Assembly (NCBI GenBank): GCA_036378155.1
Contig: DASUXA010000060.1
Location: 21,356-85,355 of the forward strand
Direction: 5' to 3'
Origin: DASUXA01 sp036378155
GTDB taxonomy: Bacteria > Actinomycetota > Actinomycetes > Mycobacteriales > Micromonosporaceae
Length of the DNA: 64,000 nucleotides
Under the pieces are notes generated by a model. That model saw only the letters and a program-made list of their open reading frames with translations, was not told where the DNA came from and searched no databases. Position 1 is the stretch's first letter; each line of letters opens with the position of its first letter. Both the position numbers and the translations under genes were made by a program. This document shows positions 18,448 to 25,962 of this stretch, one piece after another.

Positions 18448-18861
18448 ATGACACGTACCGGTCTCGTCGTCACCGTCGGCGCGCTGCTGCTGGTCGCGGC
18501 GTGCGCGAAGCCCGTGCCCGGCGGTTCGCCGTCGTCTGGTCCGCCCTCGACCGGGTCGGGTGTCGCGGGCAGAACCATGGTCGACGGCGGCTGCCCGATG
18601 GTGCGGCAGGGCACGCCCTGCCCGGACAAGCCGCTGTCCGCGCGGATCACCGTCACCCGGGTCGGCGACCCGGCGCCGCTCGCCACGGTGACCAGCGACA
18701 GCGACGGATGGTTCCGCATCCCGCTGGCACCCGGGCGGTACCGCCTGACACCGGCCAACCTGACCGGCGCGCTGCACCCCGCCGCCGGTCCGCAGGACGT
18801 CGACGTCCAGCCGGACAGGTACACCACGGTCACGGTGTCGTTCGACTCCGGTATCAGGTGA
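18448..18861 (+). CDS. Small lipoprotein with carboxypeptidase-regulatory-like domain
   Basis: 137 residues. A lipobox LVAAC places the lipidated Cys at residue 19 after a hydrophobic helix. A Ser/Pro/Gly linker (about residues 22-40) leads to a beta domain whose phrases VTRVGDPAPLATVTSDSDGWF and PLAPGRYRL match the carboxypeptidase-regulatory / SpaA-like fold seen in extracellular adhesion or scaffold domains. ATG 18448 follows GCAGGAG. Likely anchored to the outer face of the membrane; role unknown. The preceding gene ends in a hairpin, so it may have its own promoter. Confidence 0.75.
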   Translation: MTRTGLVVTVGALLLVAACAKPVPGGSPSSGPPSTGSGVAGRTMVDGGCPMVRQGTPCPDKPLSARITVTRVGDPAPLATVTSDSDGWFRIPLAPGRYRLTPANLTGALHPAAGPQDVDVQPDRYTTVTVSFDSGIR

Positions 18862-18890
18862 GCGATCGCACGGCGGCTACAGTCCCACCC

Positions 18891-19508
18891 ATGTCGGTCA
18901 CCGATCTTCCGCGGCGGTACCCGAGCGAATGGGGCCGCGCGACGGACCACCCGTTCCTGCGCGCGGTGCGTGCCGGCACGCTCCCGGCGCCGGCGTTCCT
19001 CGCCTGGCTCGGGCAGGACTACCACTTCGTCGCCGACCTGCTGCGTTTCCAGGCACGGTTGCTGGCGCGCGCGCCGCGCCGCGCGCAGGCGGTCCTCGCC
19101 GGCGGCGCGGTCGCGCTCGTCGACGAACTCGCGTGGTTCGAGCAGCACGCCGCCGCGCGGGGGCTCGACCTGCGGGTGTCCCGGTCCCCCGCGACCGAGG
19201 CGTACGCCGGGCTGCTCGACCGCCTCGACCGGGCCGAGGCTCCGGTGGCGCTTTCGATGCTGTGGGCGTTGGAGCGGGTGTACCTCGACGCCTGGTCGTC
19301 CGCCGCGCCCGGCGCCGGCGGGTACCGGGAGTTCGTGGAGCACTGGACGACACCGGAGTTCGCCGCCTACGTCGCGGCGCTTGCCGACGCCGCAGACGAC
19401 CTGATCGCGGAGGTGGGCGGGGTGCCGGACGTCGACCGGTACTTCGTCGAGGTCGTCGACGCGGAGACCGCGTTCTGGGATGCGGCGTGGACGGGAGCGA
19501 CGGCATGA
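18891..19508 (+). CDS. TenA/PqqC-family protein, Cys-less type
   Basis: 205 residues, all-helical heme-oxygenase-like fold of the TenA family: an N-terminal DHPFLRAVRAGTLP segment, the QDYHFVADLLRF helix and a C-terminal DAETAFWDAAW carrying the conserved Glu. At the place of the catalytic Cys of TenA thiaminases it reads ALSMLWALERVYL, with no Cys, as in the TenA_E subgroup. No Shine-Dalgarno is visible; TACAGT at 18878-18883 lies 7 nt before the ATG, suggesting a leaderless message. The stop overlaps the start of a second TenA gene, so the two are coupled. Confidence 0.82.
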   Translation: MSVTDLPRRYPSEWGRATDHPFLRAVRAGTLPAPAFLAWLGQDYHFVADLLRFQARLLARAPRRAQAVLAGGAVALVDELAWFEQHAAARGLDLRVSRSPATEAYAGLLDRLDRAEAPVALSMLWALERVYLDAWSSAAPGAGGYREFVEHWTTPEFAAYVAALADAADDLIAEVGGVPDVDRYFVEVVDAETAFWDAAWTGATA

Positions 19509-20140
19509 GCACGGCGCGCCGGTTGTGGCAGGACAACGCCGACCTGGCGAGCGCGGCGCTGGAGCACCCGTTCGTCCGGGGGCTCGCCGACGGCACCCTG
19601 CCGCGTGAGCTGTTCGCCGGGTACATCGCCCAGGACGCGGTCTTCCTCGAGTCGTTCGCCCGCACGTACGCGCTGGCGATCGCGCACAGCCCCGATCGCG
19701 CGGGGCTGGACGCCTTCACCGACCTGCTCGTCGGGGTGCGCGACGAACTGCGGATGCACGAGTCGTACGCGCAGCGCTGGGACGTCGACCTGTCGAGCGT
19801 GACGACCCTGCCGGCGACCCTCGCGTACACCGACTTCCTGCTGGCTACCGCAGCCCTCGGCGGGGTCGCGCAGATCTGCGCCGCGATGACGCCGTGCATG
19901 CGGCTGTACGCCTATCTGGGCACGCAACTCGCCTCGCGACGCACCAGCGACCGGTACGCCGAATGGGTCGACACCTATGCCGACCCGGATTTCGAGGCAC
20001 TCGCCACGACCCTCGAACGCCTGCTGGACCGGTACGCGGGCGACGCCGCCGCGCCCGGCGACGACCGGCTCGGCGCGACGTACCGCCGGGCGATGCGCCT
20101 CGAGGTCGCGTTCTTCGACGCCGCGTACGGTCTGACGTGA
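19505..20140 (+). CDS. tenA: TenA family thiaminase II-like protein, Cys type
   Basis: 211 residues. It shows the TenA pattern LEHPFVRGLADGTLP, QDAVFLESFARTYA, then AAMTPCMRLYAYLG with the conserved Cys, and LEVAFFDAAY with the C-terminal Glu. In characterised TenA the Cys and Glu hydrolyse the aminopyrimidine salvage product of thiamine breakdown. It starts inside the stop codon of the Cys-less paralogue (ATGA), so a TenA_E/TenA_C pair is made together. No other thiamin genes lie nearby, so the substrate could be different. The symbol is assigned by family only. Confidence 0.82.
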   Translation: MSTARRLWQDNADLASAALEHPFVRGLADGTLPRELFAGYIAQDAVFLESFARTYALAIAHSPDRAGLDAFTDLLVGVRDELRMHESYAQRWDVDLSSVTTLPATLAYTDFLLATAALGGVAQICAAMTPCMRLYAYLGTQLASRRTSDRYAEWVDTYADPDFEALATTLERLLDRYAGDAAAPGDDRLGATYRRAMRLEVAFFDAAYGLT

Positions 20141-20277
20141 CGGGTACCGCCGGTGCACGGCGCTCGCCTGTCCGACACGACGTGTACGGCCTGCTGCTGC
20201 ATCGCGGCGGACGCGGCGAACAGGAACGCGGCTACCAGGCTGAGCGCGACGACACCGGGCCCACGCGAACCGCCGAC

Positions 20278-20865
20278 TCAGACCGAGCCGACCTCGCGGG
20301 CAACCTGCTCCAGCCGGGCGCGGTAGGTGTCCCACCATGCCTGGTCGACGCGTGGCAGGTTGTCGTTGCCGTTGCGCAGACCGGCGGCGCCGTCGATCAG
20401 TTCCCGGACGATGTCGGCATGCCCGGCGTGCCGGTTCGCCTCGGCGATCACGTGTACCAGGACCCGGTGCAGCGTCACCTCGGCTCGTTCCGCCGGCCAC
20501 CACGGCACGCGCCCGGTCGCGTCGAGCGGCAGCAGGTCGATCGTGGCGTCGGCATGCGCCCAGACCCGGCGGTACAGCCCGATGATGTCGTCCCGCGACT
20601 CGTCCGCGGTCGCCCACAGGTCGGCGTTGGGCTCGGCGTCGTCGTCGAACCACGGCATCGGCTCCTCGAACGGTCGGCCGAAGGTCGCGCCGAAGTACGC
20701 CGCTTCGACGCCCGCCATATGTTTGACGAGTCCGAGCAGGTTGGTACCGGTCGGCACCATGGGCCGGCGGATGTCGTATTCCGACGCCCCGTCCAGCTTC
20801 CACAGCAGCGCCTCGCGGACGACCTGCAGGTACCGGTGGAGGTCCGCCTTCGGATCAGATTCCAT
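20278..20865 (-). CDS. DinB/DUF664-family protein
   Basis: 195 residues from ATG at 20865-20863. The sequence fits the DinB/DUF664 four-helix bundle: LLWKLDGASEYDIRRP, LLGLVKHMAGVEAAYFG with the metal-binding His, and RVLVHVIAEANRHAGHAD with two further His residues that complete the site. Related proteins include mycothiol- or bacillithiol-dependent transferases and uncharacterised stress proteins. It converges with the TenA pair across a 137-bp gap. The Shine-Dalgarno is weak. Specific function unknown. Confidence 0.85.
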   Translation of the reverse strand: MESDPKADLHRYLQVVREALLWKLDGASEYDIRRPMVPTGTNLLGLVKHMAGVEAAYFGATFGRPFEEPMPWFDDDAEPNADLWATADESRDDIIGLYRRVWAHADATIDLLPLDATGRVPWWPAERAEVTLHRVLVHVIAEANRHAGHADIVRELIDGAAGLRNGNDNLPRVDQAWWDTYRARLEQVAREVGSV

Positions 20866-20962
20866 TTCCGGATCATGGCACCGGCGACCGGTGCCGGCAA
20901 ACCACTTTGCCCTGGTCACCGCCGGCTGGGGAACACCAGGTCGGAGATCTCCAGGCGCCGGA

Positions 20963-21403
20963 TCAGTCCTTGCGGCGGGCCCGAGCCGTGGCCCTCGCGT
21001 TCGCCTTCTCGATCTCGTGGACCAGGTCGTCCTTCGTCAACTTGTCGGGGTTCGACACGCCGACCTTGCGCGCGACCTCCACCAGGTGCTTCTTGCTCGC
21101 CCTGGCGTTCACCCCCTGGGCGGTGTCCGCCGGTTTGTCGCGCGCCGGCTCACCGCCGCGCGCCGCCTGCCGGTCGGACGGGCCGTTGCGCTCCTTCGGC
21201 TCCCAGTGGTCGCCCACCTTCTCGTGGGTGTGCTTGAGCGACGCGTACGCCGCGCGGCGCGCGCGGCCCGGGTCGTCGTACGTCTCCTCGGCGGACTCCA
21301 GCGTCTTCTTGTACGTGCGCACCGCCTTGTCGTCCGAACGCGCGATCGTCGACGGCACGTCGTCCCGCATGTCCTCGGCCTGCTTGTGCTTGTCCTCCGC
21401 CAT
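20963..21403 (-). CDS. ChaB-domain protein with C-terminal SAP/Rho-N-like helix pair
   Basis: 146 residues. The middle (about residues 25-75) matches the ChaB domain: AVRTYKKTLESAEETYDD, AAYASLKHTHEKVGDHWEPK. The last 45 residues, ASKKHLVEVARKVGVSN and LTKDDLVHEIEKANARAT, form the short helix-extended-helix seen in Rho N-terminal/SAP-like nucleic-acid-binding domains, ending in a basic tail. The protein is very hydrophilic and lysine-rich. GGAGG precedes ATG at 21403. Such ChaB-SAP proteins are small accessory proteins, also common in phages; direct nucleic-acid binding is an inference. Confidence 0.83.
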   Translation of the reverse strand: MAEDKHKQAEDMRDDVPSTIARSDDKAVRTYKKTLESAEETYDDPGRARRAAYASLKHTHEKVGDHWEPKERNGPSDRQAARGGEPARDKPADTAQGVNARASKKHLVEVARKVGVSNPDKLTKDDLVHEIEKANARATARARRKD

Positions 21404-21591
21404 CACGACCTCCCGCGCAGGTGGTTGTCCGACACCCCCGCGTGCCGCTCGGGCGACCGGGCGGGACGCGAAAGTCTCACCTCTACCGCTACCCGCCGGC
21501 AGCCCGGTACACACGCACCGCGCCCAGGCGTACGGCTGAGTCCGACAAATCGGACGGCGGTCGCGGTACGTGTGCGCCCTCCGCCCTCGGC

Positions 21592-22437
21592 TCACGCTCG
21601 CACCCGGGTCGGCTCGCCCGTCCGGTCGTCGTCCGGTACCCCGCCCGTGGACGCCGTCGACATCGCCCGCAGGACGTCCGCCGTCGCGGTATCGGCCGGA
21701 AAGAACGTCTCGATGGAGATCTCGTCGAGCGTCACGTCGCGAGGCGAACCGAAGACCGTGCTCGTATAGAGCAGCGTCAGCTCGCCGTACTCCGAGGACA
21801 ACCGCATCGGCACGACGAGGTCGTCGACCGGTGTGCCGCCGCTGTTCGCGGCGTCGCCGTCCGGCATCGGGTACGACTCGAGCTCCGCGAGCAGGTCCGC
21901 CAGCCCCGCCACCACGGTACGGGCGAGTTGCCGCCGAACTCGGCGGAGCACGTGGGCACGCCACTGGGCGAGGTTGCGGATCCGCTTGGACAGACCGTCC
22001 GGATGCAGGGTGGCCCGCAGCACGTTGACCGGCGGCGTCCGCAGCTCGTGGGGGACGCCGTGCAGGAACGCCGTCATCGCCCGGTTGGCGGCCAGCAGCT
22101 CCCACCGTACGTTGACCGCCACCGCCGGATTGGGCTCGTGGCCGGCGAGGACGGCGTGCACGGCGGCGCGCGCCGCGCCGAGATCGGTGAACGCCCGTTC
22201 GGGGTGTACCGGCGCGTAGCCGGCGGCCAGGTAGAGCACGTTGCGTTCGCGCAGCGGCACATCGAGCTCGTCGCACAACCGCTCGATCATGCGACGGCTC
22301 GGCGTGGCGCGCCCGGTTTCGATGAAGCTCAGGTGCCGTGCGGACAGGTCGGCGGACAGCGACACGTCCAGCTGGGACCGGCCCCGCCGCTCCCGCCACC
22401 GCCGTACCAGAACCCCGACCGGCTCCGTGTTGGTCAT
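21592..22437 (-). CDS. XRE-family regulator with MmyB-like ligand-binding domain
   Basis: 281 residues. The N-terminal helix-turn-helix includes RSQLDVSLSADLSARHLSFI followed by ETGRATPSRRMIERLCDELD, typical of this family. The C-terminal ~180 residues correspond to the MmyB-like PAS domain: NVRWELLAANRAM, RTVVAGLADLLAELESYP, and the closing LTLLYTSTVFGSP with the phrase DEISIETFFPAD. In known relatives the MmyB domain binds a fatty-acid-like ligand. It is divergent from the SnoaL-like gene at 22588, separated by 150 bp, and likely represses that gene and itself. Confidence 0.9.
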   Translation of the reverse strand: MTNTEPVGVLVRRWRERRGRSQLDVSLSADLSARHLSFIETGRATPSRRMIERLCDELDVPLRERNVLYLAAGYAPVHPERAFTDLGAARAAVHAVLAGHEPNPAVAVNVRWELLAANRAMTAFLHGVPHELRTPPVNVLRATLHPDGLSKRIRNLAQWRAHVLRRVRRQLARTVVAGLADLLAELESYPMPDGDAANSGGTPVDDLVVPMRLSSEYGELTLLYTSTVFGSPRDVTLDEISIETFFPADTATADVLRAMSTASTGGVPDDDRTGEPTRVRA

Positions 22438-22587
22438 GTCACCAGCCTGATGTGGGCGGCACGGGCTCGGCAATGATGTCGCAGGTAATCGACACACATC
22501 GGGCGCCGGTCGCACGGTGTCAGGTGTGGCCGCGCCGCCGAGGCGCCGCCCGCACCACGGATACCGTCCGACAGGAGGCAAACGATC

Positions 22588-22992
22588 ATGACTACCGCAC
22601 CGTCGAGCACCGAGCACGAGGCAGTTGTCGAGCGCTACCTGCGGTTCTGGAACGCCGGTACGCCCGAGGAGCGGCAGCGCCTCGCCTCGGCGACCTTCAC
22701 CGACGACGTCGAGTACCACGCCGTCGTCGGTGTGCTCACCGGCCCACAGGCGCTGATCGACTTCCGCGACCAGTTCACCGGGCACGTCGGCGACGCGACG
22801 TTCCGCCGGCGCGAGGCGCCCCAGATCCACCACGGACGCGCCCGGCTGATGTGGGAGATCGAGATCGGCTCAGGCGAACCGTTCGCGGCGGGGACCGATG
22901 TGCTGGTGTTCGACCCGGAGAACAGGATCAGTTCCGTCACCGTGTTCCTGGACCGCCCGCCGGTCGGCTTCGACCCGCACGCCCACGACTGA
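22588..22992 (+). CDS. SnoaL-like / nuclear transport factor 2-fold protein
   Basis: 134 residues. One-domain cone-shaped fold: EAVVERYLRFWNAG, TFTDDVEYHAVVGVLTGPQA, and a C-terminal sheet ending FDPENRISSVTVFLDRPP. This fold is used by small hydrolases, cyclases and isomerases and by ester-cyclase-like proteins; here no unique catalytic residue identifies the reaction. AGGAGG sits 10 nt before ATG. It is divergently transcribed from the XRE regulator that probably controls it, and it ends in a strong hairpin terminator. Confidence 0.85.
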   Translation: MTTAPSSTEHEAVVERYLRFWNAGTPEERQRLASATFTDDVEYHAVVGVLTGPQALIDFRDQFTGHVGDATFRRREAPQIHHGRARLMWEIEIGSGEPFAAGTDVLVFDPENRISSVTVFLDRPPVGFDPHAHD

Positions 22993-23035
22993 CGTCGCGG
23001 TCACCGCGCCACGAGCGCAGGGGACACCGCGAGCC

Positions 23036-23072
23036 CCGCGACGCCCGCCGTACGAGACGGCGGGCGTCGCGG
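23036..23072. terminator. 15-bp perfect hairpin, bidirectional terminator
   Basis: CCGCGACGCCCGCCG (23036-23050), loop TACGAGA, then its exact complement (23058-23072), 43 nt after the SnoaL-like stop codon. No T-run, as usual in this GC-rich background. A minus-strand open frame ends at 23078, so the hairpin could serve both strands. Confidence 0.75.
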
Positions 23073-23077
23073 ACGGT

Positions 23078-23161
23078 CTACTGGTACCGCTTGACCACCC
23101 CGTCGGACAGCGCGTCGGCGGCGGCAGCCAGCCGCTCGCCCGCGACGTCCAGTCGGGTGAG
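23078..23161 (-). pseudogene. Possible 3' remnant of a minus-strand gene
   Basis: Reading leftward, this short frame gives VLTRLDVAGERLAAAA then DALSDGVVKRYQ and a stop, with amphipathic helix character and normal third-position GC, immediately before the hairpin at 23036-23072. Its upstream part runs into the TetR gene on the other strand with no start of its own. It may be the surviving C-terminus of a lost gene, or chance. Confidence 0.25.
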
Positions 23162-23205
23162 CACCGCACCTCGTGCCTGCTGTCGCGGGCGAGCAGGATG
23201 AGGGG

Positions 23206-23826
23206 ATGACGGAAGACGCGCGCCGGCGTGGGCGTCCGAGCACCGGCGTACGCGAGGCGGTGCTCCAGGCAGCTGAGGCGGTACTCGCCGAGGGCGGTGT
23301 GACCCGACTGTCGACGAAGGAGGTGGCACGTCGCGCGTCCGTCGCCGAGTCGAGCATCTTCTATCACTTCACGGATCGGCTGGGACTGCTGCAGGCGGTG
23401 GTGCGACAGCACCTTCCCGAGTACGGGCAGGCAGTCGCCGACCTGCGTCAGCGGGCTGGACACGGCAGCCTGCGGGACAACCTGATCGCGTTGCTCGACC
23501 GCCTCGAAGCCTTCTACCTGCGCATCATGCCGATCATCGCGGCGGTACAGTCCGACCACGAGTTGCGCGCTCGTTTCGCCGACCGCAGCGTCGAATCCGA
23601 CATCGGCCCCCGCCGCGCCCTGATCCCGGTCGCCGAGTACCTCGCCGAGGAGCGCGACCTTGGCCGGGTGCGTGACGATCTCGATGTGGCGGCGGCTGCG
23701 CAGATCCTCGCCGGTATCGCGTTCCACCGGGCGATGCTGCGCAGTCTCGCCGGCACCGGCGACATCCGGGTGACCGACATCCCGAAGCTCGTGGACGCGT
23801 TCCTGCCGAGCCTGGTCGACGGCTGA
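23206..23826 (+). CDS. TetR-family transcriptional regulator
   Basis: 206 residues. N-terminal HTH: GRPSTGVREAVLQAAEAVL, then LSTKEVARRASVAESSIFYH and the recognition helix region FYHFTDRLGLLQAVV. The C-terminal ligand domain is helical with no recognisable ligand. ATG 23206 follows a GAGGGG. The next plus-strand gene, a NAD(P)-binding reductase starting at 24012, has a palindrome typical of TetR operators in its leader (23939-23956), so I infer that this protein represses that gene. Confidence 0.9.
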   Translation: MTEDARRRGRPSTGVREAVLQAAEAVLAEGGVTRLSTKEVARRASVAESSIFYHFTDRLGLLQAVVRQHLPEYGQAVADLRQRAGHGSLRDNLIALLDRLEAFYLRIMPIIAAVQSDHELRARFADRSVESDIGPRRALIPVAEYLAEERDLGRVRDDLDVAAAAQILAGIAFHRAMLRSLAGTGDIRVTDIPKLVDAFLPSLVDG

Positions 23827-23938
23827 TCCGCGATCGTTTCCGCCCGCGTCGGCTCGTTCGCACGACGTTCCCGGTACCGCGCCTCGCTGTGGTCCGCGTC
23901 ACAGCCGTCGCCGCGACGGTCCGCGCCCGGCTAGATTA

Positions 23939-23956
23939 ACTGAGCAAGTACTCAGT
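23939..23956. promoter_or_regulatory. Probable TetR operator in front of the reductase gene
   Basis: ACTGAG-CAAGTA-CTCAGT is a perfect 6+6 inverted repeat embedded in an AT-rich stretch (ATTAACTGAG to CAGTAATTAG) that stands out from the GC-rich surroundings and probably also contains the promoter. It lies 56 nt before the start at 24012 and 113 nt after the TetR gene. Confidence 0.65.
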
Positions 23957-24011
23957 AATTAGGGCGCGTGCCCACCGGATCACCCGGACGCCGGTGCCCG
24001 AGAGGAGAGCC

Positions 24012-24644
24012 ATGAAGATCACCGTCTTCGGTGCGACCGGCGGGACGGGTCGGCTGCTGGTGCGGCAGGCATGCGAGGCAGGTCACCAGGTGACCGCCGT
24101 GGTACGCGACGTCAGCCGTCTCACCGGTGCGCATCCGCTGCTGACCGTGGTGCAGACCGACGTGACCGACCCCGACGCCCTGGGCCCGGCGGTCAAGGGC
24201 GCCGACGCCGTGATCTGCACGCTCGGTCCGCGAGGAGTACGAGCGCCGACGACGGTCCGCACCGACGCGGTCGCGAGCATCATCCGGGCGATGCGCGCCG
24301 AAGGGGTACACCGCCTCGTCGTGGTGACCGCCGCCGGCATCGTCACCGACGGCGACGGCCCGCTGACCCGGCTCCTGCTCAAGCCGATCCTGCGACGGGT
24401 GCTCAGGTACTCGTACGACGACATGCGCCGTACCGAGAACGTGGTGCGCGCCAGCGGTCTGCGGTGGACGATCGTGCGTCCGGGCAGGCTCACCGACGGA
24501 CCGTGGACCGGCAGGTACCGCCGGGCGGTCGACCGTAACGTGCGCGGCGGACTCAGCATCTCCCGCGCCGATCTTGCCGACTGCCTGCTGCGCTGCGCCG
24601 TCGACGGTGGTCCGCTCGAGGCGGCGCTCGCCGTCGCCCGCTGA
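24012..24644 (+). CDS. NAD(P)-binding reductase, NmrA/SDR-a5-like
   Basis: 210 residues. N-terminal nucleotide-binding loop VFGATGGTGRLLVRQA, beta strands DAVICTLGPRG and HRLVVVTAAGIV, and the downstream TENVVRASGLRWTIVRPGRL typical of atypical SDRs (NmrA-like, flavin-reductase/biliverdin-reductase-B-like) that lack the YxxxK catalytic pair. GAGGAG lies 4 nt upstream of the ATG. Likely a stress-responsive quinone or flavin reductase controlled by the adjacent TetR regulator. Substrate unknown. Confidence 0.87.
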   Translation: MKITVFGATGGTGRLLVRQACEAGHQVTAVVRDVSRLTGAHPLLTVVQTDVTDPDALGPAVKGADAVICTLGPRGVRAPTTVRTDAVASIIRAMRAEGVHRLVVVTAAGIVTDGDGPLTRLLLKPILRRVLRYSYDDMRRTENVVRASGLRWTIVRPGRLTDGPWTGRYRRAVDRNVRGGLSISRADLADCLLRCAVDGGPLEAALAVAR

Positions 24645-24765
24645 GGACCGCCCGCCGCTCCCGTCGAGGCGCCCACGCTTGATCGCCGACCGGTACGGGG
24701 AGAGGATGGGCGCTATCCGGGGTGCCGCCGACCCGGTTCACCACGTTGACAGGAACGGGGCCGAC

Positions 24766-25950
24766 ATGCAGGCAGATGGCGCGAAGGACCGTTCGGGCGT
24801 CGGTCGGCGTCGATCGAGGACGGTCCTGTCGGTACTGGTCGGCGTGCTGGTCGCGTTCCTCGGCCCCGCCACCGCGCAGGCGTCGGACCAGGGTGACCGG
24901 GGCAACCACACGGGGCAGGTGGCGCGGGTGATGACGCGCAACCTGTTCCTGGGCGCCGACCTCGGTCCCGCGCTCGCCGCGACCAGCCTCACCAGGTTCG
25001 TCGACGCGAACGGCGCGGTGCTGCGGCAGACCACCGCCACGAACTTCCCCACCCGCGCGAGGGGTCTCGCGGCGGAGATCCTGGACCAGCGACCGGACCT
25101 GGTCGGTCTGCAGGAGGTGGCGCTGTGGCGCACCGGTCCGGCGTCGGTGGGCCCGGTGTTCGGCGGTCCCAAGACCGCGACGACGGTACGGTACGACTTC
25201 CTGCAACTCCTGCTGGACCAGCTGAACGCGGGCAGGGAACGCTACCGCCCGGTGGTCGTACACCAGGAATTCGACTTCGAGGCGCCGGCGAACGAGAACG
25301 GCGTGCGGGGCGACGGTCCGCAGCCGACACCGGACGCCGAACTGAACGCCCGCCTGACCATGCGCGACGTCATCCTCGCCCGCGTCGACGACGGCGTACA
25401 CACCTGGGCGCCGACCAGCGGCACGTACCGGCACCTGCTGACGCTGCCGATCCTGGGCATGCCGGTCACCGTGACGCGGGGCTGGACCGAGGTCGAGGCG
25501 AAGGTACGCGGCGGCGTCCCGTTCCGCTTCGTCAACACGCACCTGGAGGCGTTCGACCCGCGTACCGCCCACCCGAGCATCCGGGCGTCGCAGGCGGGTG
25601 AACTCGTCGCGCCCGGTGGACCGGCGACCGGGGACCTGCCGGTGGTGCTGGTCGGCGACCTGAACTCCGACGACGACACGGTCGTCCCCGACGACCAGCA
25701 GGCGTACCGGGTGCTGCTGGGCGCGGGTTTCGTCGAGCGCAGCACCGCCGACCCGCTTAGTTGTTGCATCCACTCGTACGACCTGACCACGGGTACCGCC
25801 GCCGAATTCGACCACCAGGTCGACCACGTGATGACGGACGCAGCGGGTACCGTGCGGCTGGTGGAATCCACGGTCACCGGCAGGACGATGCGGAACGGGT
25901 ACTGGGACTCCGACCACGCCGGAGTGTTCAGCGCCCTGCGCGTCAACTGA
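24766..25950 (+). CDS. Secreted endonuclease/exonuclease/phosphatase-fold protein
   Basis: 394 residues. Signal peptide: RRRSRT, hydrophobic VLSVLVGVLVAFLG, cleavage near TAQAS. The EEP fold is visible: VMTRNLFLGADL (Asn/metal site), DLVGLQEVALW (catalytic Glu), RFVNTHLEAF, VVLVGDLNSDDD (Asp and Asn) and the terminal WDSDHAGVFS (Asp-His pair). The full catalytic set indicates an active metal-dependent phosphodiesterase or phosphatase outside the cell, such as a nuclease or sphingomyelinase-like enzyme. ATG 24766 gives the best signal peptide; ATG 24706 would add 20 residues. Confidence 0.87.
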   Translation: MQADGAKDRSGVGRRRSRTVLSVLVGVLVAFLGPATAQASDQGDRGNHTGQVARVMTRNLFLGADLGPALAATSLTRFVDANGAVLRQTTATNFPTRARGLAAEILDQRPDLVGLQEVALWRTGPASVGPVFGGPKTATTVRYDFLQLLLDQLNAGRERYRPVVVHQEFDFEAPANENGVRGDGPQPTPDAELNARLTMRDVILARVDDGVHTWAPTSGTYRHLLTLPILGMPVTVTRGWTEVEAKVRGGVPFRFVNTHLEAFDPRTAHPSIRASQAGELVAPGGPATGDLPVVLVGDLNSDDDTVVPDDQQAYRVLLGAGFVERSTADPLSCCIHSYDLTTGTAAEFDHQVDHVMTDAAGTVRLVESTVTGRTMRNGYWDSDHAGVFSALRVN

Positions 25951-25962
25951 CGACGAGGCGCG

